Positions 7,507 to 16,831 of a stretch of 35,004 nucleotides of DNA are shown here, in pieces. The stretch's first letter is position 1. The number at the start of each line of letters is the position of its first letter. The stretch comes from Gemmatimonadota bacterium (GTDB taxonomy: Bacteria > Latescibacterota > UBA2968): the NCBI GenBank assembly GCA_026706845.1, contig JAPOXY010000006.1, positions 1 to 35,004 on the forward strand, given 5' to 3'. The notes beneath the pieces were generated by a model. It ran no database searches. It was not told where the DNA came from and saw only the letters and a program-made list of their open reading frames with translations. The position numbers were made by a program, and so were the translations under genes.

Positions 7507-9132
7507 TTAGTGCATGTGCCCGTGATGGGGGTCGTGGGCGGGCGCAGCACCTTCGTTTTCTTCTGGCATATCTGTGACCAGGGCTTCGGTTGTCAATAAC
7601 AATCCCGCGATGGACGCTGCATTTTCCATCGCAGTGCGCACCACTTTTGTGGGATCAATTACACCGGAATCTACGAGGTCTTCGTATTGCTCGGTGCGTG
7701 CATTGAACCCGTAAGCGCCTTCGCCTTCTTTCACTTTTTGCACGACGAGGCTGCCTTCTATGCCGGCATTATCGGCGATCTGACGCAGGGGGGCTTGCAG
7801 TGCGCGACGCACGATATCTACGCCTGTGCTCTGGTCGCCATGCACATCCGTTTCGTCTAATGCGCCAAGGCTGCGAAGGAGAGCGACCCCGCCGCCGGGC
7901 ACGATGCCTTCTTCAACTGCAGCGCGCACGGAGTGAAGTGCGTCTTCGACGCGGGCTTTCTTTTCTTTCATTTCTGTTTCTGTTGCCGCACCAACGTTGA
8001 TGACGGCCACGCCTCCGGCCAATTTTGCCAATCGCTCTTCGAGTTTTTCGCGGTCGTAGTCAGAGGTGGTGTCTTCAATTTGCCGACGAATCTGACTCGT
8101 TCTGCCCTGGATATCGGCTATAGACCCAATGCCTTCTACAACTGTGGTGTTGTCTTTGTCGATCACTACGCGCTTGGCCTGCCCGAGGTCGCTAATCTCG
8201 ACGTTTTCGAGCTTTATGCCGAGGTCTTCCGTTATCACGCGCCCACCTGTTAGCACGGCGATATCGCCCAGCATTTCTTTTCGGCGGTCGCCATATCCCG
8301 GTGCTTTTACCGCACAGGCAGCGAGGGTGCCGCGCACTTTGTTGACGACAAAAGTGGCGAGGGCTTCACCTTCGACGTCTTCGGCGATGACCAGAAGCGG
8401 CTTGCCTGCACCGGCGACTTTTTCGAGGAGAGGCAATAAGTCGTTCATGTTTGACAACTTCGCCTCGTGAATGAGGATCAGCACGTCTTCCAGTATGGCT
8501 TCCATGTTTTCCTGATCGGTCACAAAATAGGGCGATAGATAACCGCGGTCAAACTGCATCCCTTCGACCACATCCAGTGTTGTCTCGATGCTTTTGGCTT
8601 CTTCGACTGTGATTGTGCCGTCTTTGCCGACTTTGTCCATTGCATCGGCTATAATTTCACCAATGCTGCTGTCACTGTTGGCGGATATTGTCCCTACTTG
8701 TGCAATTGAATTGCGGTCTTTTACCGGCTGGCTCTGGTCTCCCAGTGCTTTGACTACGGATTCAACAGCCGCATCTATGCCGCGCTTGAGGTCCATAGGG
8801 TTGGCTCCGGCAGTAACATTGCGCAAGCCTTCACGGAAAATCGCTTCGGCCAGTACTGTCGCTGTGGTTGTGCCGTCGCCTGCAATGTCAGAAGTCTTGG
8901 AGGCGACTTCTTTGACCATCTGTACACCCATGTTTTCGTAGGCGTCTTCGAGTTCGATTTCTTTTGCAACGGTCACGCCGTCTTTTGTCACGGTGGGAGA
9001 CCCCCAGGATTTGGCGACAACCACATTTCGTCCAGCAGGTCCCAACGTGGCCTTCACGGCTTTGCTCAAGAGCGTTACACCATCGAGAATACGCTCGCGA
9101 GCATCTATTCCATAGGCAATCTGTTTTGCCAT
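7507..9132 (-). CDS. groEL: Chaperonin GroEL (Hsp60, 60 kDa subunit)
   Basis: A 541-residue group I chaperonin subunit. It forms the double heptameric ring that folds proteins in the cytosol with ATP and the GroES lid. The ATP-binding signature [13 protein letters not shown] is near residue 87, and the classical cpn60 signature [17 protein letters not shown] is near residue 405. Length is typical. The extreme C-terminus is unusual: most GroELs end in a GGM-repeat tail, but this one ends in a short acidic stretch and then a His-rich tail (HDPHHGHMH). It lies 14 bases after groES in a CIRCE-controlled operon and ends in a strong terminator. The start ATG at 9132 gives the standard N-terminus (MAKQIAYG). 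Confidence 0.98.
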   Translation of the reverse strand: MAKQIAYGIDARERILDGVTLLSKAVKATLGPAGRNVVVAKSWGSPTVTKDGVTVAKEIELEDAYENMGVQMVKEVASKTSDIAGDGTTTATVLAEAIFREGLRNVTAGANPMDLKRGIDAAVESVVKALGDQSQPVKDRNSIAQVGTISANSDSSIGEIIADAMDKVGKDGTITVEEAKSIETTLDVVEGMQFDRGYLSPYFVTDQENMEAILEDVLILIHEAKLSNMNDLLPLLEKVAGAGKPLLVIAEDVEGEALATFVVNKVRGTLAACAVKAPGYGDRRKEMLGDIAVLTGGRVITEDLGIKLENVEISDLGQAKRVVIDKDNTTVVEGIGSIADIQGRTSQIRRQIEDTTSDYDREKLEERLAKLAGGVAVINVGAATETEMKEKKARVEDALHSVRAAVEEGIVPGGGVALLRSLGALDETDVHGDQSTGVDIVRRALQAPLRQIADNAGIEGSLVVQKVKEGEGAYGFNARTEQYEDLVDSGVIDPTKVVRTAMENAASIAGLLLTTEALVTDMPEENEGAAPAHDPHHGHMH

Positions 9133-9146
9133 AACACCTATCTCCT

Positions 9147-9434
9147 CTACTGAATAATGCCCAATACGTCGTCTTCGTTTACGATTACGTACTCATCGCC
9201 GTCAACTTCAATTTCTGTGCCGGCGTATTTGCCTATCAAAATTTTTTCCCCAGATTTTACCGCTGGCGCAATCACGTCGCCATTTTTATTGCGTCTGCCC
9301 GGCCCAACGGCTATGACTTCTGCTTCCTGAGGCGTTTCCTTTGCGGTATCGGGGATGATTATGCCCCCCTTCACCTGCTCATCAGCATCCACCCGTCGCA
9401 CCAGAATGCGATCGGAAAGCGGACGGACATTCAT
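9147..9434 (-). CDS. groES: Co-chaperonin GroES (10 kDa)
   Basis: A 95-residue co-chaperonin that forms the heptameric lid of GroEL. It has the usual N-terminus ([15 protein letters not shown]), the mobile loop [19 protein letters not shown] near residues 22-40, and the C-terminal strand [13 protein letters not shown]. First gene of the groES-groEL operon; AAGGAGGG lies just upstream of its ATG. The 5' leader contains a CIRCE-like inverted repeat, so repression by HrcA and induction by heat or unfolded protein are expected. Confidence 0.98.
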   Translation of the reverse strand: MNVRPLSDRILVRRVDADEQVKGGIIIPDTAKETPQEAEVIAVGPGRRNKNGDVIAPAVKSGEKILIGKYAGTEIEVDGDEYVIVNEDDVLGIIQ

Positions 9435-9489
9435 GAGAACCCTCCTTAAAAAACAGTTAAATGTAATAAATTTAATTGTTTATATGTTG

Positions 9490-9516
9490 TTAGCAACTCG
9501 TCCTTTTGAGTGCTAA
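9490..9516 (-). promoter_or_regulatory. CIRCE-like operator (HrcA site) upstream of groES
   Basis: The minus strand reads TTAGCACTC, an 8-base spacer, then GAGTTGCTAA. One arm matches the known CIRCE half-site (TTAGCACTC/GAGTGCTAA) perfectly; the other carries one extra T, with the overall 27-base length preserved. It sits at the predicted transcription start, a typical HrcA position. hrcA is not in the window. Confidence 0.85.
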
Positions 9517-9524
9517 GGGGGCAA

Positions 9525-9553
9525 AATATACAAGTGCGCTAATATTTTTGCAA
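9525..9553 (-). promoter_or_regulatory. Sigma-70-type promoter of groES-groEL
   Basis: Minus strand TTGCAA (9553-9548), a 17-base spacer, TATATT (9530-9525). The predicted start falls at the edge of the CIRCE-like operator. It lies just past the stop of the rhodanese gene, so the chaperonin operon is independently promoted. Confidence 0.75.
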
Positions 9554-9563
9554 GTGAAAAGGG

Positions 9564-10034
9564 CTACATATCATCCAATTTTGTTTTTTTTTGGGCCAAT
9601 ACTTTTTCCAGATGATCAATTTGCTCTTTGAGTAGTTCAGGGGTTTCTGGCGCGCCTGTTTCTTCCGGTGGCGGTGGTATTTCAGCCGGCAGATGCGCAT
9701 CTTCCCAATCCCCGTATCCGCCGTCCATCGAGATCACTTTTTCGTATCCCATAGCTTGCAAGGTTTCGCCAGCGAGGAGGGATCGCACGCCGCCTGCGCA
9801 GATTACAATGACTTCACGCGATTTGTCGGGCATTGCCGATTCTGCTTTGTGTTCCAATTCTCCGCGGGGTATGTGTACAGATCCTTTCAGGTGCCCGCGC
9901 TCCCATTCATCCAGTCCTCGCACGTCGAGTAATACGGGATTATTGCCATCTTCTATATACTCATGTACTTCCTGCACGGTCATTTCCGGAATATTTTGAC
10001 GCGCATCATCCAGCAAATTTTCACGCGACTTCAT
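9564..10034 (-). CDS. Rhodanese-domain protein (single domain) with C-terminal helix
   Basis: A 156-residue protein with one rhodanese domain at about residues 20-115: PVLLDVRGLDEWERGHLKGS, then the active-site loop VICAGGVRS with the sulfur-carrying cysteine, and a final GGYGDWEDAHLP. Such proteins transfer sulfane sulfur or act as small thiol regulators; the acceptor is unknown. After a Pro/Glu linker, the last 25 residues (LLKEQIDHLEKVLAQKK) are a predicted coiled coil, perhaps for dimerisation. No signal peptide, so cytosolic. GAGGAGAT lies 6 bases before the ATG at 10034. It is the last gene of the long operon, 19 bases after secA. Confidence 0.9.
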   Translation of the reverse strand: MKSRENLLDDARQNIPEMTVQEVHEYIEDGNNPVLLDVRGLDEWERGHLKGSVHIPRGELEHKAESAMPDKSREVIVICAGGVRSLLAGETLQAMGYEKVISMDGGYGDWEDAHLPAEIPPPPEETGAPETPELLKEQIDHLEKVLAQKKTKLDDM

Positions 10035-10053
10035 ACCTGTATCTCCTCATGCT

Positions 10054-13000
10054 TTAAGCTCTTCCATGGCAGTGTTTGTACTTTTTCCCACTGCCACACG
10101 GACACGGCGCGTTTCGCCCTACCTTTTTTTCAACGCGCACGGGCTGTTTTTTGGGCGCATCGCCTTCTGTGGAATTGGCGGTCAATTCATCTTGACCGGG
10201 TTCGGGCATACCGACAAAGCCCATTCCCGTGGCATCGCGGTGTTCCAATGATAGGCGTGCGGGCTGTTGGGTGCGCGGTTGTGCGGGTGTTTCTTCGACG
10301 GAAATGCGGAATAACAATCGCAGGGTTTCGCGATTGATGTCTTCGAGCAGTGCCACAAACATTTCATAACCTTCGCGCTTGTACTCGATCAATGGATTTT
10401 TTTGTCCATAACCGCGAAGGCCAATGCCCTCTTTCAGGTCGTCCATCTCGCGGAGGTGTTCTTTCCACTTTTCATCAAAGACGCTCAGGTAAATCATGCG
10501 TTCTATCTGGCGCATGCGGTCTTCTCCAAGGACCCTTTCGCGGCGATCATAAGCCTCGCGAATCCCGCGCAATACGCGATCTCGCAAACCCGCTTCGCGC
10601 AATTGGGGCAGGTCTTCATCGGGTATGATGGGTGCTTGCAAAAATACATTGCGCAAATCTTCCATCAAGCCATCAAAATTCCAGTCTTCGGGATGTGCGT
10701 CGGGCGGTATATGAATATCGAGTAGTGCATCGACGGTTTCGTCGATCATTTCGCTGATCATCGCCGAGATATCTTCTTCTTCCAGCGCGTGTCTGCGTCT
10801 GTCGTAAATCACTTCGCGCTGTTGATTCATTACGTCGTCGTAATCCAGCACCTGTTTTCGAAATTCAAAATTGCGCGCTTCAACCCGTTTTTGGGCGGTT
10901 TCAATGGACTTTGTCACCCAACTGTGTTCGATTACTTCGCCTTCTTCGGCTCCCAGGCGGTCCATGACGCGGGCGATGCGCTCGGATCCAAATAGGCGCA
11001 TCAAATCGTCTTCCAATGAGATGAAAAACCGCGAGCTTCCCGGGTCCCCTTGCCGCCCGGAGCGCCCGCGCAATTGCCGGTCGATGCGCCGGGATTCGTG
11101 TCGTTCGGTGCCGATAATATTCAATCCACACGGGACTTCATCCCGACATCCGTATTTGTCTATGTAGGGACACAGGGGGCGGGTGTTATCGGGATCTGCA
11201 ATCAATGCACACTGATGTTCTTCGGGTGCTTTTATGACGCCGGGGCCCAGTTTGATATCTGTGCCGCGTCCGGCCATATTGGTTGCTATTGTCACGGCAC
11301 CGGGTTGTCCGGCTTGCGCGATGATCTGCGCTTCTTGTACATTTTGTCGGGCATTGAGCACCTGGTGTTTGATTTTTTTGCGCGTTAGCATCCGCGAAAT
11401 CAATTCGGAGGTTTCAACGGAAATTGTGCCGACCAGGACTGGCAATTTTTGTTCGTGCAAATGCACGATTTCGTCGAGCAGGGCATTGTATTTTTCGCGT
11501 TTTGTGCGGTATATCCAGTCGTTAAAATCAATGCGGCGCACTGGCTCATGCGTTGGGATCGATACCACATCGAGCTTGTAGATTTGATGAAATTCTTCTG
11601 CTTCTGTTTCGGCAGTGCCCGTCATTCCCGCCAGTCGGTCGTAGAGTCTGAAGTAATTTTGCAACGTAATTGTTGCCACTGTTTGCGTGTCGCGTTCGAC
11701 TTTTACCTTTTCTTTTGCTTCCAATGCCTGGTGCAAGCCATCGGCAAAACGGCGTCCGGGCTGGGGCCGTCCCGTAAATTCATCGACGATGACGACTTTG
11801 CCGTCGTCGATCATATATTGCACGTCTTTTTCATATAGAGAATAGGCTTGCAATAATTTTCGCACGCTGTGGATAGACTCATTCTTTTCTCCGTAGTCCT
11901 GATAGGCGGCTTCTTTTGCGTGGTCTTTGTCTGAATCGGATAGCGATTTATTCTGTTCGATATCCCGAAGTACTTCATCGAGGTCTGGCAATACAAAGTC
12001 GTCTGGATTGCGGCTGATTTCGTCGCGTCCCTTTTCTGTCAGGTCGATGATGTGGCTTTTTTCGTCGATGCTAAAATAGAGGTCTTCGTCCAGTTCGCCC
12101 GTGCGCTTGTCGCGGATATAATCGGATTCAACCCGCTGCACGAGGCGCTTGATGCCCTCTTCTTGAAGGCGCTTCATGAAGCGACTATTTTTGGGCATTC
12201 CGCGCTGAACCTGCAATAATAAGATGCCGGCTTCGTATTCATCGCCGGACTCGAGTTCTTCTTCTGCTTGCTTTAAAATATTGTTTACGATTCGGGTTTG
12301 GGCGCGTACCAATTTTTCGACCAGCGGACGCATTTCTTCATATCGATGCGACGAGGATTCCGATACGGGTCCCGAAATAATCAGCGGTGTGCGCGCCTCG
12401 TCGATCAGGATGCTATCTACTTCGTCGATAATTGCAAAATAGTGCTCGCGCTGTATCAGGTCTTCGGGGCGAATCGCCATGTTGTCGTAGAGGTAATCAA
12501 AACCAAACTGGTCTTTTGTGCCGTACACGATATCCATGAGACAGGCGTCTTTGTGATCGCATGGGCGCATGCGATACCCGTCTTTACCCTCTTCTTCCAT
12601 AATAAAACCTTCCACGCCCAATGCGCGGTCCTGAATGACGCCTACGGTGAGGTCCAGGAACAAATACACGGGTCCCAGCCACATGGCGTCGCGCTTGGCC
12701 AGGTAGGAGTTTACGGTGACCAGATGCACACCGCGCCCGAGCAAACCATTCAGGTACAGAGCCAGACCCGCGGCCAGTGTTTTGCCTTCGCCCGTGGCCA
12801 TTTCGGCGATTTTGCCCTGATGCAATACGGTCGCACCGATCAATTGCACGTCGTAGGGTATTTCATGCCACACGATTTGATCGCCAGCTCGGTCCCAGGA
12901 CTTCTCCCGCTCTTTGAAGCGGCGACACGTTTCCTTAAAGACGGCAAATGCCTCTGGATGGATTTCATCGAGTACGTCGCGCTCAATATCCTTGATTTCG

Positions 13001-13272
13001 GCTTCGATTTCGGCAATGGCTTCCAATTGTTCGGTGCGGTCTTCGTCTCGCTGCATCGCGGCCAATTCTTCCTTGAGCTGAATAAGATGCTTTTGAGCAT
13101 CATCCGTCGCTTCGGCAATGCGCGCGCGGAACTCCGCTGTTTTGCCCTTTAATGCCTCGTCGGACAAAGAGGCATATTCTTCGTAGAGTTGATTAATTTC
13201 ATCCACAATCGGTTGCATTTTCTTTACGTCCCGATCGTGTTTGCTGCCGAAAATTTTTGTTAGGAAATTCAT
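10054..13272 (-). CDS. secA: Preprotein translocase ATPase SecA (long form)
   Basis: A 1072-residue SecA, the motor that pushes unfolded preproteins through SecYEG. It is about 170 residues longer than the E. coli protein. The Walker A motif MATGEGKT is near residue 160, the DEAD-like Walker B is in [15 protein letters not shown] near 280, and the motif VI region [16 protein letters not shown] is near 735. The C-terminus has the zinc-binding SEC-C motif ([17 protein letters not shown]). Extra material: a helical insert near residues 60-95, and a Cys-bearing insert near 685-717 before the [14 protein letters not shown] core. Similar extra length is known in Bacteroidota-type SecA. AGGA precedes the ATG at 13272 but lies in a small hairpin. 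Part of the long operon, after a phosphoesterase and before a rhodanese. Confidence 0.97.
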   Translation of the reverse strand: MNFLTKIFGSKHDRDVKKMQPIVDEINQLYEEYASLSDEALKGKTAEFRARIAEATDDAQKHLIQLKEELAAMQRDEDRTEQLEAIAEIEAEIKDIERDVLDEIHPEAFAVFKETCRRFKEREKSWDRAGDQIVWHEIPYDVQLIGATVLHQGKIAEMATGEGKTLAAGLALYLNGLLGRGVHLVTVNSYLAKRDAMWLGPVYLFLDLTVGVIQDRALGVEGFIMEEEGKDGYRMRPCDHKDACLMDIVYGTKDQFGFDYLYDNMAIRPEDLIQREHYFAIIDEVDSILIDEARTPLIISGPVSESSSHRYEEMRPLVEKLVRAQTRIVNNILKQAEEELESGDEYEAGILLLQVQRGMPKNSRFMKRLQEEGIKRLVQRVESDYIRDKRTGELDEDLYFSIDEKSHIIDLTEKGRDEISRNPDDFVLPDLDEVLRDIEQNKSLSDSDKDHAKEAAYQDYGEKNESIHSVRKLLQAYSLYEKDVQYMIDDGKVVIVDEFTGRPQPGRRFADGLHQALEAKEKVKVERDTQTVATITLQNYFRLYDRLAGMTGTAETEAEEFHQIYKLDVVSIPTHEPVRRIDFNDWIYRTKREKYNALLDEIVHLHEQKLPVLVGTISVETSELISRMLTRKKIKHQVLNARQNVQEAQIIAQAGQPGAVTIATNMAGRGTDIKLGPGVIKAPEEHQCALIADPDNTRPLCPYIDKYGCRDEVPCGLNIIGTERHESRRIDRQLRGRSGRQGDPGSSRFFISLEDDLMRLFGSERIARVMDRLGAEEGEVIEHSWVTKSIETAQKRVEARNFEFRKQVLDYDDVMNQQREVIYDRRRHALEEEDISAMISEMIDETVDALLDIHIPPDAHPEDWNFDGLMEDLRNVFLQAPIIPDEDLPQLREAGLRDRVLRGIREAYDRRERVLGEDRMRQIERMIYLSVFDEKWKEHLREMDDLKEGIGLRGYGQKNPLIEYKREGYEMFVALLEDINRETLRLLFRISVEETPAQPRTQQPARLSLEHRDATGMGFVGMPEPGQDELTANSTEGDAPKKQPVRVEKKVGRNAPCPCGSGKKYKHCHGRA

Positions 13273-13276
13273 TGTG

Positions 13277-13293
13277 ATTATCCTGTGGATAAT
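13277..13293 (-). promoter_or_regulatory. Inverted repeat covering the secA ribosome-binding site
   Basis: ATTATCC-ACA-GGATAAT, a 7-bp stem with a 3-base loop on the minus strand. The only SD-like bases of secA (AGGAT) lie in its 3' arm, 4-8 bases before the ATG. It may restrain secA translation unless ribosomes are already moving in from the upstream gene. The same bases contain TTATCCACA, a perfect DnaA-box match, probably by chance. Confidence 0.45.
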
Positions 13294-13299
13294 GAGGTG

Positions 13300-14034
13300 T
13301 CACATCCCAAGTTCGATGCGTTCGGCCAAAAAAGGCGGAAGTCCCGCGGATAGAATTTTGGCCTGTGCTGTTGCCACATCGTAAGACACGCGGCGCAATT
13401 GGAGGTTCCCATTTTCCCGGTCCCATACGACAAAAGCCGCCCGCGCATCGCCGTCGCGAGGTTGTCCTACACTGCCGACATTTACGAGATAGCGATCATT
13501 GTCGGACAACTGCACTTCTCCTTCGCGCGTAAGTACTGTTTTTTGAGATGCCGAGCACACAAATGCGCGGTGAGAATGTCCGACAAAACACATCTCGAAA
13601 TTGGTCTGGGCGAGCATTGACCAGCCATCTTCGGGGTCGAATAAATAGTGCCACAACTCGGGTTCAATTGGCGAAGCGTGGGCATAACAAAAAGCAGATT
13701 CATTTTGGAAGGGTTGGTAAGATCGCAATAGCGAGGCGTTTTCATCGCTCAGCATTTGAACGGTCCATTGTATTGCCGCCAGTGCCACGGGGTTAAAAAA
13801 TCCCGGATCTTCCAGGCCCACAGCTGCCCAATCGTGATTGCCCGCGAGTACGAGGTCCGATACTTCGCGCACGCGCTCTATACACATATTGGGGTCCGCG
13901 CCGTATCCGACCATATCGCCCAAACAAATAATTCGATCTACCTGTGCTTCTGCAATTTTTTCCAGTACGGTTTGCAAGGCTTCGAGATTTCCGTGTACAT
14001 CTGAAAAGATCGCAATGCGTCCAATATTATCCAT
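13300..14034 (-). CDS. Metallophosphoesterase (YfcE/MJ0936-like)
   Basis: A 244-residue calcineurin-like phosphoesterase. The metal-ligand motifs are all present in order: FSDVHGN, GDMVGYGADP, AGNHDW and GHSHR, followed by VNVGSVGQPRDGD typical of the YfcE-like subgroup. Such enzymes cleave phosphomono- or diesters with two divalent metals; the natural substrate is not evident. I start it at the ATG at 14034 ([16 protein letters not shown]), which overlaps the nusB stop by 8 bases; an in-frame ATG at 14049 is possible, while longer starts only add nusB antiphase sequence. No signal peptide. It is followed 27 bases later by secA. Confidence 0.9.
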   Translation of the reverse strand: MDNIGRIAIFSDVHGNLEALQTVLEKIAEAQVDRIICLGDMVGYGADPNMCIERVREVSDLVLAGNHDWAAVGLEDPGFFNPVALAAIQWTVQMLSDENASLLRSYQPFQNESAFCYAHASPIEPELWHYLFDPEDGWSMLAQTNFEMCFVGHSHRAFVCSASQKTVLTREGEVQLSDNDRYLVNVGSVGQPRDGDARAAFVVWDRENGNLQLRRVSYDVATAQAKILSAGLPPFLAERIELGM

Positions 14035-14446
14035 TGGGTTGTTCCGCATCTTTGGACAGGGTATCGAGGATGCCGTTGATAAAGTTAGAAGCATTGGCTT
14101 CGCTAAATTGCTTGGCCAGTTCTATGGCTTCGTCAATAGAGACTTTGTAGGGAATATCTTTGAAATAGCGCATTTCCGCAAGGGCCATCCAGAGCACGAT
14201 GCGATCAATACGCGAAACCCGGTCCAATGACCAGTTTTCCAGTACGGGTTCAATCGATGCGTCCAGTTCTTCGCGGTGTTCCCAGGCCGTTTGAGCCAGA
14301 TTTATCGCAAAATCCGAGCTCAATGCCGAAAGACGCGCTCGGATGCACATGGTCTGCGCTGTCTGTTGCACGGGATCGCCCACACTTACAGTCCAATAAA
14401 GTGCTTGCAACGCAGCCTGACGCGCTTTGCGCCTCGATTTAATCAT
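14027..14446 (-). CDS. nusB: Transcription antitermination factor NusB
   Basis: A 139-residue all-helical protein. NusB binds boxA RNA with NusE (S10) and promotes antitermination, notably of rRNA operons. The N-terminus ([18 protein letters not shown]) and the C-terminal helix around [15 protein letters not shown] plus FINGILDTL are typical. The ATG at 14446 forms an ATGA overlap with the ribH stop, which argues for this start over an in-frame ATG at 14461. The ribH-nusB pairing is widely conserved in bacteria, which supports both calls. Confidence 0.95.
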   Translation of the reverse strand: MIKSRRKARQAALQALYWTVSVGDPVQQTAQTMCIRARLSALSSDFAINLAQTAWEHREELDASIEPVLENWSLDRVSRIDRIVLWMALAEMRYFKDIPYKVSIDEAIELAKQFSEANASNFINGILDTLSKDAEQPNG

Positions 14447-14919
14447 TTTTTTGCTTCCCATGCGGCGATAACCCCAATCATTTCAATCGCGCCCAGGGCA
14501 GCTTCCCAGCCCTTATTCCCGGCTTTTGTTCCCGCCCGTTCTATGGCTTGTTCAATGGTGTCGGTTGTCAAAATGCCAAATATGGTGGGTACGCCTGTTT
14601 CGCGGCCAATAGACGCTACCCCTTTTGCTGCTTCACTGCATACGTAGTCAAAATGCGGTGTGCTGCCTCTGATCACAGCGCCCAGACAGATCAGCGCGTC
14701 ATATCGACCGCTTTGCGCCATTTTTTGCGCCATGGTGGGAATTTCAAAACTTCCCGGTACCCATACCACGTCTATGGCATCTGTATCGCCGCCGTGTCGC
14801 GCAATACAATCGAGCGCACCGCCGAGCAATTCTTTGCTGATAAACGCATTGAATCGCCCCACTACAATGCCAAGTCGCACGCCTTCTGCCGATAACTGAC
14901 CTTCATAAACTCTGGGCAT
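14443..14919 (-). CDS. ribH: 6,7-dimethyl-8-ribityllumazine synthase
   Basis: A 158-residue lumazine synthase. It condenses 5-amino-6-ribitylamino-uracil with 3,4-dihydroxy-2-butanone 4-phosphate, the penultimate step of riboflavin synthesis. It has [11 protein letters not shown], the substrate loop [24 protein letters not shown] and [16 protein letters not shown]. Full length; probably assembles as pentamers or a 60-mer. I choose the ATG at 14919 because AAGGAGAT lies at ideal distance; it overlaps the ribBA stop by 17 bases. The next gene, nusB, starts in an ATGA overlap. Confidence 0.97.
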   Translation of the reverse strand: MPRVYEGQLSAEGVRLGIVVGRFNAFISKELLGGALDCIARHGGDTDAIDVVWVPGSFEIPTMAQKMAQSGRYDALICLGAVIRGSTPHFDYVCSEAAKGVASIGRETGVPTIFGILTTDTIEQAIERAGTKAGNKGWEAALGAIEMIGVIAAWEAKK

Positions 14920-16153
14920 CACTATCTCCTTCATTGTCTAAATGCAAGTCGTCCTCTTTAAACAAATGCCCCATTTTTTCCTGTTTGGTTCGCATGTATG
15001 ATAGGTTCCATTTGTTGACCTGAATGGCGACCGGGATGCTGTCTATAATTTCTATTCCATACGCTTCTAATCCCACGCGCTTTGATGGATTATTGGTGAT
15101 TAGTGAGACTTTTCTGATTCCCAAATCCGACAGGATTTGCGCGCCAATGCCGTAGTCTCGTTCATCCATTTTAAATCCGAGTTTCAAGTTGGCTTCTACG
15201 GTGTCATATCCATCTTCTTGCAGTTTGTACGCGTGCAATTTTGCCCGCAGGCCAATACCCCGCCCTTCCTGCCGCATATACACCAGCGCTCCGCGTCCTT
15301 CTTTTTCGATCATTTCGAGAGCTGAGTGTAAGTTTTTTTCGCAGTCACAGCGCAATGAGCCGAGTGAGTCGCCCGTCAGGCATTCGGAGTGCATCCGCAC
15401 CATTACGGGTGCATCGCCGGAAAGGTCGCCTTTTACGAGTGCGACGTGTTCGCGTTCATCTACGTCGCTTTCATACAGGTGTAATTGAAACGCGCCAAAC
15501 CGCGTGGGCATATCCACTTGCTCGACACAGCGCACCAGTTTTTCGGAGCGACGGCGATAGGCAATCAGATCGTGAATTGTCGTCACTTTCAAGCCAAATT
15601 GATCGGCAAGTTCCAAAAGCTGTGGCAAGCGTGCCATGGTGCCGTCTTCATTGAGGATTTCACACAGTACACCGGCGGGATACAGGCCGGCCAAACGCGC
15701 CAGATCTACTGCTGCTTCTGTGTGTCCCGCTCGTCGCAAGACCCCGCCGGGCATTGCGCGGAGTGGAAAAATGTGACCTGGTCGGCCAAAATTTTCAGGC
15801 CGCGTTTTGGGATCTACAAATTGTCGAATTGTTTCGGCGCGATCCTGTGCGGAGATACCGGTTGTCACGCCGTAGAGCGCGTCGATGCTCACCGTGAATG
15901 GCGTGCCGTGAAGGGCTGTGTTGGTGTTGACCATCATGTCCAGGTCGAGTTCTTTGAGGCGGTCGGGGGTTGCGGGCAAACAGACCAGCCCGCGTCCATG
16001 GCGCGCCATAAAATTAATGGCTTCAGGTGTGACTTTTTCTGCCGCCATGATGAAATCGCCTTCGTTTTCCCGGTCTTCGTCATCGACTACAATGACGATT
16101 TTGCCCGCTCGAATATCTTCGAGGGCGTCTTCTATTGTTGCGATTTTGTTCAT
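14903..16153 (-). CDS. ribBA: Bifunctional 3,4-dihydroxy-2-butanone 4-phosphate synthase / GTP cyclohydrolase II
   Basis: A 416-residue fusion that makes both precursors of lumazine. Residues about 1-205 are the RibB domain, with the acidic metal-binding motif [11 protein letters not shown] and [17 protein letters not shown]. Residues about 206-400 are the RibA domain, with zinc ligands in SECLTGD and LRCDC, then [18 protein letters not shown] and [10 protein letters not shown], needed for GTP ring opening. All key motifs are present, so both activities are expected. The short acidic C-terminal tail is not conserved. It lies 6 bases after ribE and overlaps ribH. Confidence 0.97.
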   Translation of the reverse strand: MNKIATIEDALEDIRAGKIVIVVDDEDRENEGDFIMAAEKVTPEAINFMARHGRGLVCLPATPDRLKELDLDMMVNTNTALHGTPFTVSIDALYGVTTGISAQDRAETIRQFVDPKTRPENFGRPGHIFPLRAMPGGVLRRAGHTEAAVDLARLAGLYPAGVLCEILNEDGTMARLPQLLELADQFGLKVTTIHDLIAYRRRSEKLVRCVEQVDMPTRFGAFQLHLYESDVDEREHVALVKGDLSGDAPVMVRMHSECLTGDSLGSLRCDCEKNLHSALEMIEKEGRGALVYMRQEGRGIGLRAKLHAYKLQEDGYDTVEANLKLGFKMDERDYGIGAQILSDLGIRKVSLITNNPSKRVGLEAYGIEIIDSIPVAIQVNKWNLSYMRTKQEKMGHLFKEDDLHLDNEGDSDAQSL

Positions 16154-16159
16154 ATTTAA

Positions 16160-16825
16160 TTATTGGTCGCTCATCATCGCCCGAATGCGATCTTCTGTGA
16201 GCGTATCTCCCGAATGTTCAGGTGGTAGATAACAACTCTTCAATTGTAAAAGGCGCTCCAGATAACGCGCGATCATATCCACTTCGATATTTACCTCGTC
16301 ACCCGGATATTTTTCCGATAGTGTCGTTACTTTTAGTGTGTGCGGAATTGCCGCAATCGAAAAGGTGCGGTCTGTTACTGAAATCACTGTCAGGCTGATT
16401 CCGTTGACGGTTACAGAGCCTTTTTCGGCAATATAAGGAGCCAGGTCAGACGGGACTTCAAATTCAAATACGATTTGATCCGAAGATTCCGTGCGGTCTT
16501 TTACGCGGCCCACGCCATCGATGTGTGCGGCTACGAGATGACCGTCGAGGCGGTCGCCGAGTTTTAAAGATCGCTCTAAATTAACGCGGTTGCCCACGCG
16601 ATAATCACCCAATGTGGTTCTTTGCAGTGTTTCTGCTATTGATTCGATCACAAATGTGTTGGCATCAAAATGTACGACGGTATGGCACGCACCTTCAATG
16701 GCAATGCTGTCGCCTATTTTTACGCCGTTGAGGACTTGCTTTGCTTCAATGGTGGTGCGCTGATAATCCGCGCGCGATTCAATATGTCGAATCGTTCCCA
16801 CTTCCTCTACAATGCCAGTAAACAT
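16160..16825 (-). CDS. ribE: Riboflavin synthase, alpha subunit
   Basis: A 221-residue enzyme that dismutates two 6,7-dimethyl-8-ribityllumazine molecules to riboflavin. It has the canonical N-terminus [12 protein letters not shown] and two tandem lumazine-binding barrels (about 1-95 and 96-195); the second contains [13 protein letters not shown] and [10 protein letters not shown]. The C-terminal extension beyond the second barrel is slightly longer than usual. It starts 6 bases after the reductase gene and ends 6 bases before ribBA. Confidence 0.96.
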   Translation of the reverse strand: MFTGIVEEVGTIRHIESRADYQRTTIEAKQVLNGVKIGDSIAIEGACHTVVHFDANTFVIESIAETLQRTTLGDYRVGNRVNLERSLKLGDRLDGHLVAAHIDGVGRVKDRTESSDQIVFEFEVPSDLAPYIAEKGSVTVNGISLTVISVTDRTFSIAAIPHTLKVTTLSEKYPGDEVNIEVDMIARYLERLLQLKSCYLPPEHSGDTLTEDRIRAMMSDQ

Positions 16826-16831
16826 GGTTGC

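Noticed and set aside
12298-13152. 284-codon plus-strand ORF opposite secA
   Set aside because: Antisense shadow of a conserved gene with all SecA motifs on the minus strand; no RBS and no recognisable protein features.
13284-13292. Perfect DnaA box (TTATCCACA) on the minus strand before secA, as a sign of an origin
   Set aside because: Single site; no cluster, no AT-rich unwinding region, no dnaA/dnaN nearby. A near match at 22293-22301 is also alone.
15485-16159. 224-codon plus-strand ORF opposite ribBA
   Set aside because: Antisense shadow; the minus-strand product is a complete, motif-bearing RibBA.
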